NCBI GenBank assembly: GCA_014649355.1
Contig: BMSW01000009.1
Location: 1 to 64,000, forward strand
DNA: 64,000 nucleotides
From: Streptomyces althioticus
GTDB taxonomy: Bacteria > Actinomycetota > Actinomycetes > Streptomycetales > Streptomycetaceae
Direction of reading: 5' to 3'
Made by a program: the position numbers and the translations under genes. The notes beneath the pieces are model-generated. The model saw nothing but the letters and a program-made list of their open reading frames with translations, had not been told where the DNA came from and searched no databases. Shown piece by piece: positions 62,156 to 64,000 of this stretch. Position 1 is the first letter of the stretch, and each line of letters starts with the position of its first letter.

Positions 62156-62944
62156 ATGGCCACGACCCTCGCCAAGGCCGCCGACGGCACGCGGTCGGCC
62201 ACGCACGCGGCCCGTATCGAGCACGTCTCGAAGTCCTTCGCCGGCCCCGCCGGGCAGCAGCTCGTGCTGGACGACATCAGCCTCGACGTCGCCCCCGGCG
62301 AGTTCGTCACCCTCCTCGGCGCCTCCGGCTGCGGCAAGTCCACCCTGCTCAACCTCGTCGCCGGCCTCGACAAGCCCACCGCAGGCGGCATCACCACCGA
62401 CGGCCGCCCCGCCCTGATGTTCCAGGAACACGCCCTGTTCCCCTGGCTCACCGCCGGCAAGAACATCGAACTCGCCCTGAAACTCCGCGGCACCCCGAAG
62501 AACGAACGGCGTGAGCGCGCCGAGGAGCTGCTGGAGCTGGTCCGCCTGGGCGGCGCCCACGGCAAGCGCGTCCACGAGCTGTCCGGCGGCATGCGCCAGC
62601 GCGTGGCCCTCGCCCGCGCCCTCGCCCAGGAGAGCCGGCTGCTGCTGATGGACGAGCCGTTCGCCGCGCTCGACGCCATCACCCGCGACGTCCTGCACGA
62701 CGAACTCACCCGCATCTGGCGCGAGACCGGCCTGTCCGTCCTCTTCGTCACCCACAACGTCCGCGAGGCCGTCCGCCTCGCCCAGCGCGTCGTCCTGCTG
62801 TCCTCCCGCCCCGGCCGCGTCGCCCGGCAGTGGACCGTGGACATCCCGCACCCCCGCCGCATCGAGGACACGGCCGTGGCCGAGCTGTCCGTCGAGATCA
62901 CCGAGCAACTCCGTGGGGAGATCCGCCGACATGGCCAGCACTGA
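62156..62944 (+). CDS. ssuB: ABC transporter ATPase (SsuB-like)
   Basis: A 262-residue ATPase: Walker A GASGCGKSTLLNLVAG, Q-loop LMFQEHALFPWLTAGKNIEL, signature LSGGMRQRVALARALAQESR, Walker B LLLMDEPFAALD, switch His VTHNVREAV. ATG 62156 has AGGAGG nine bases upstream. Its end overlaps the permease start by 14 bases. It powers uptake of the compound bound by the lipoprotein encoded before it. Confidence 0.92.
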   Translation: MATTLAKAADGTRSATHAARIEHVSKSFAGPAGQQLVLDDISLDVAPGEFVTLLGASGCGKSTLLNLVAGLDKPTAGGITTDGRPALMFQEHALFPWLTAGKNIELALKLRGTPKNERRERAEELLELVRLGGAHGKRVHELSGGMRQRVALARALAQESRLLLMDEPFAALDAITRDVLHDELTRIWRETGLSVLFVTHNVREAVRLAQRVVLLSSRPGRVARQWTVDIPHPRRIEDTAVAELSVEITEQLRGEIRRHGQH

Positions 62945-63821
62945 CACCACCCCCAAGGACGCCGGGGACCTCGCCGGACTCGAAGCGGGCCTGGACGCGC
63001 TGGAGACGGTGCAGACCACCCGCAAGCCGCTGCGGCAGACCCTCACGCAGAAGGTGCTCCCGCCGGTCGTCGCCGTCGCGCTGGTGCTGGCCGTGTGGCA
63101 GTCGCTGATCACCTTCGAGGTCGTCGACGACCCCACCAAGCTGCCCGCGCCCGCCGACGTCTGGGCCGTGCTGGAGAAGGCCTGGCTGCAGGGCGAACTC
63201 CTCGGCTACATCTGGACCTCCGTCTCCCGCGGCCTGCTCGGCTTCTGCCTCGCCCTGCTCATCGCCACACCCCTGGGCCTCCTTCTCGCCCGCGTGAAGC
63301 TGATCCGGGCGGCGATCGGCCCCGTCCTGTCCGGCCTGCAGTCCCTGCCCTCGGTCGCGTGGGTCCCGCCCGCCGTCATCTGGCTCGGCCTGAACAACCA
63401 GATGATGTACGCCGTCATCCTGCTGGGCGCGGTGCCGTCCATCGCCAACGGACTGCTCTCCGGCGTCGACCAGGTCCCGCCCCTGTTCCAGCGCGCCGGA
63501 CGCACGCTCGGGGCCACCGGGCTGAAGGGCACCTGGCACATCACCCTGCCCGCCGCCCTCCCCGGCTACGTCGCCGGCCTCAAGCAGGGCTGGGCCTTCT
63601 CCTGGCGCTCCCTCATGGCCGCCGAGATCATCGCGTCCTTCCCCGACCTCGGCGTCGGCCTCGGGCAGCTCCTGGAGAACGGCCGCAACGCCAGCGACAT
63701 GGCCATGGTCTTCGAGGCGATCCTGCTGATCCTCACCGTCGGCATCGCCATCGACCTGCTGATCTTCAGCCCCCTCGAACGCCGGGTCCTGCGCACCCGC
63801 GGACTCCTGGTGAAGAGCTGA
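62931..63821 (+). CDS. ssuC: ABC transporter permease (SsuC-like)
   Basis: A 296-residue permease with six predicted helices (first about 45-65, VVAVALVLAVWQSLITF). The EAA loop that docks the ATPase is RAGRTLGATGLKGTWHITLP near residues 190-215. LGLNNQMMYAVILLGAVPSI and SLMAAEIIASFPDLGVGLGQ fit the nitrate/sulfonate/taurine family. ATG 62931 lies inside the end of the ATPase gene, so translation is coupled. Confidence 0.92.
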   Translation: MASTDTTPKDAGDLAGLEAGLDALETVQTTRKPLRQTLTQKVLPPVVAVALVLAVWQSLITFEVVDDPTKLPAPADVWAVLEKAWLQGELLGYIWTSVSRGLLGFCLALLIATPLGLLLARVKLIRAAIGPVLSGLQSLPSVAWVPPAVIWLGLNNQMMYAVILLGAVPSIANGLLSGVDQVPPLFQRAGRTLGATGLKGTWHITLPAALPGYVAGLKQGWAFSWRSLMAAEIIASFPDLGVGLGQLLENGRNASDMAMVFEAILLILTVGIAIDLLIFSPLERRVLRTRGLLVKS

Positions 63822-63831
63822 GGTGCCGGTG

Positions 63832-64000
63832 ATGCGCCGTCCCGTCCTGCTCGTCGTCGCCCACGGCAGCCGCGACCCGCGGCACGCCGCGACCGTCCAC
63901 GACCTGGTGCGCCGGGTGCGCGCGCAGCGGCCCGGACTCAGGGTGGAGACCGGGTTCCTGGACTTCAACGTGCCGTCCGTCGGCGCGGTCCTCGAGTCCC
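63832..64000 (+). CDS. Sirohydrochlorin chelatase, CbiX type (3' end outside window)
   Basis: The first 56 residues begin VLLVVAHGSRDPRHAATVHD, which holds the chelatase active-site His, and continue with GFLDFNVPSVGAVL. CbiX/SirB enzymes insert iron or cobalt into sirohydrochlorin. Next to sulfite reductase the likely job is the last step of siroheme synthesis. ATG 63832 is ten bases after the permease stop with GAGG before it, so it belongs to the operon. Confidence 0.85.
   Translation, partial: MRRPVLLVVAHGSRDPRHAATVHDLVRRVRAQRPGLRVETGFLDFNVPSVGAVLES

Noticed and set aside
1..64000. CRISPR arrays, rRNA or tRNA genes
   Set aside because: No regularly spaced repeats, rRNA-like conserved stretches or cloverleaf-like sequences noticed, though small tRNAs cannot be excluded without a scan.

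Overview
The window looks like a Streptomyces chromosome segment. It has very high GC with G/C-rich third codon positions, many GTG and a few TTG starts, long false open frames opposite real genes, an AldO-type alditol oxidase closely matching the S. coelicolor enzyme, and regulator families typical of the genus. I saw no rRNA, tRNA or CRISPR array by eye.

Region 1 (1-5420): the 5' part of a non-ribosomal peptide synthetase (NRPS) on the minus strand, running off the left edge. It has an unrecognised N-terminal region, an adenylation domain whose binding-pocket residues read as a glycine code, a carrier domain, a heterocyclization (Cy) domain and the start of a second adenylation domain. About 700 bases upstream of it hold no gene; a weak iron-box-like site lies there.

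Region 2 (5421-16412): a decayed, mobile-DNA-rich zone. It holds small IS-associated ORFs, one of them fused to a broken F420-dependent NADP reductase, then an 892-bp IS5-type element with near-matching ends, and two dehydrogenase pseudogenes with many frameshifts. A translationally coupled set of three large tyrosine recombinases plus a small coiled-coil protein follows, abutting a Nudix hydrolase gene that has lost its 5' half. This zone separates the NRPS locus from what looks like ordinary chromosome.

Region 3 (16510-54453): mostly single genes and short divergent pairs. Notable ones are a TetR/DUF1772 pair with two matching palindromes, a one-chain sigma-like / zinc-finger / membrane / cellulose-binding-domain protein, a radical SAM protein with an unusual CX8CX2C motif, alditol oxidase, a Tat-exported PHP phosphoesterase with a His-rich N-terminus, a TetR gene whose only well-placed start is ATC, a MalT-like LuxR regulator coupled to a membrane protein, homocysteine methyltransferase, a compact second Rho factor with a C/T-rich leader, an ADP-ribosylglycohydrolase convergent with a 2H phosphoesterase, a GAF-SpoIIE phosphatase, several enzyme/regulator pairs, and an AidB-like acyl-CoA dehydrogenase.

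Region 4 (54525-64000): a GNAT gene and a perfect-stem terminator, then a sulfate/sulfonate assimilation operon: a cysteine-containing leader peptide, sulfite reductase, a zinc-ribbon protein, CysH, CysC, CysD, CysN, an SsuA/SsuB/SsuC-type ABC importer, and the start of a CbiX-type chelatase. Overlapping stops and starts show tight coupling. The set covers sulfate activation (CysD/CysN, CysC), reduction to sulfite (CysH) and sulfide (Sir), uptake of organosulfur compounds, and a step of siroheme supply for Sir.

All functional names rest on reading motifs and remembered family sequences; no search was run.
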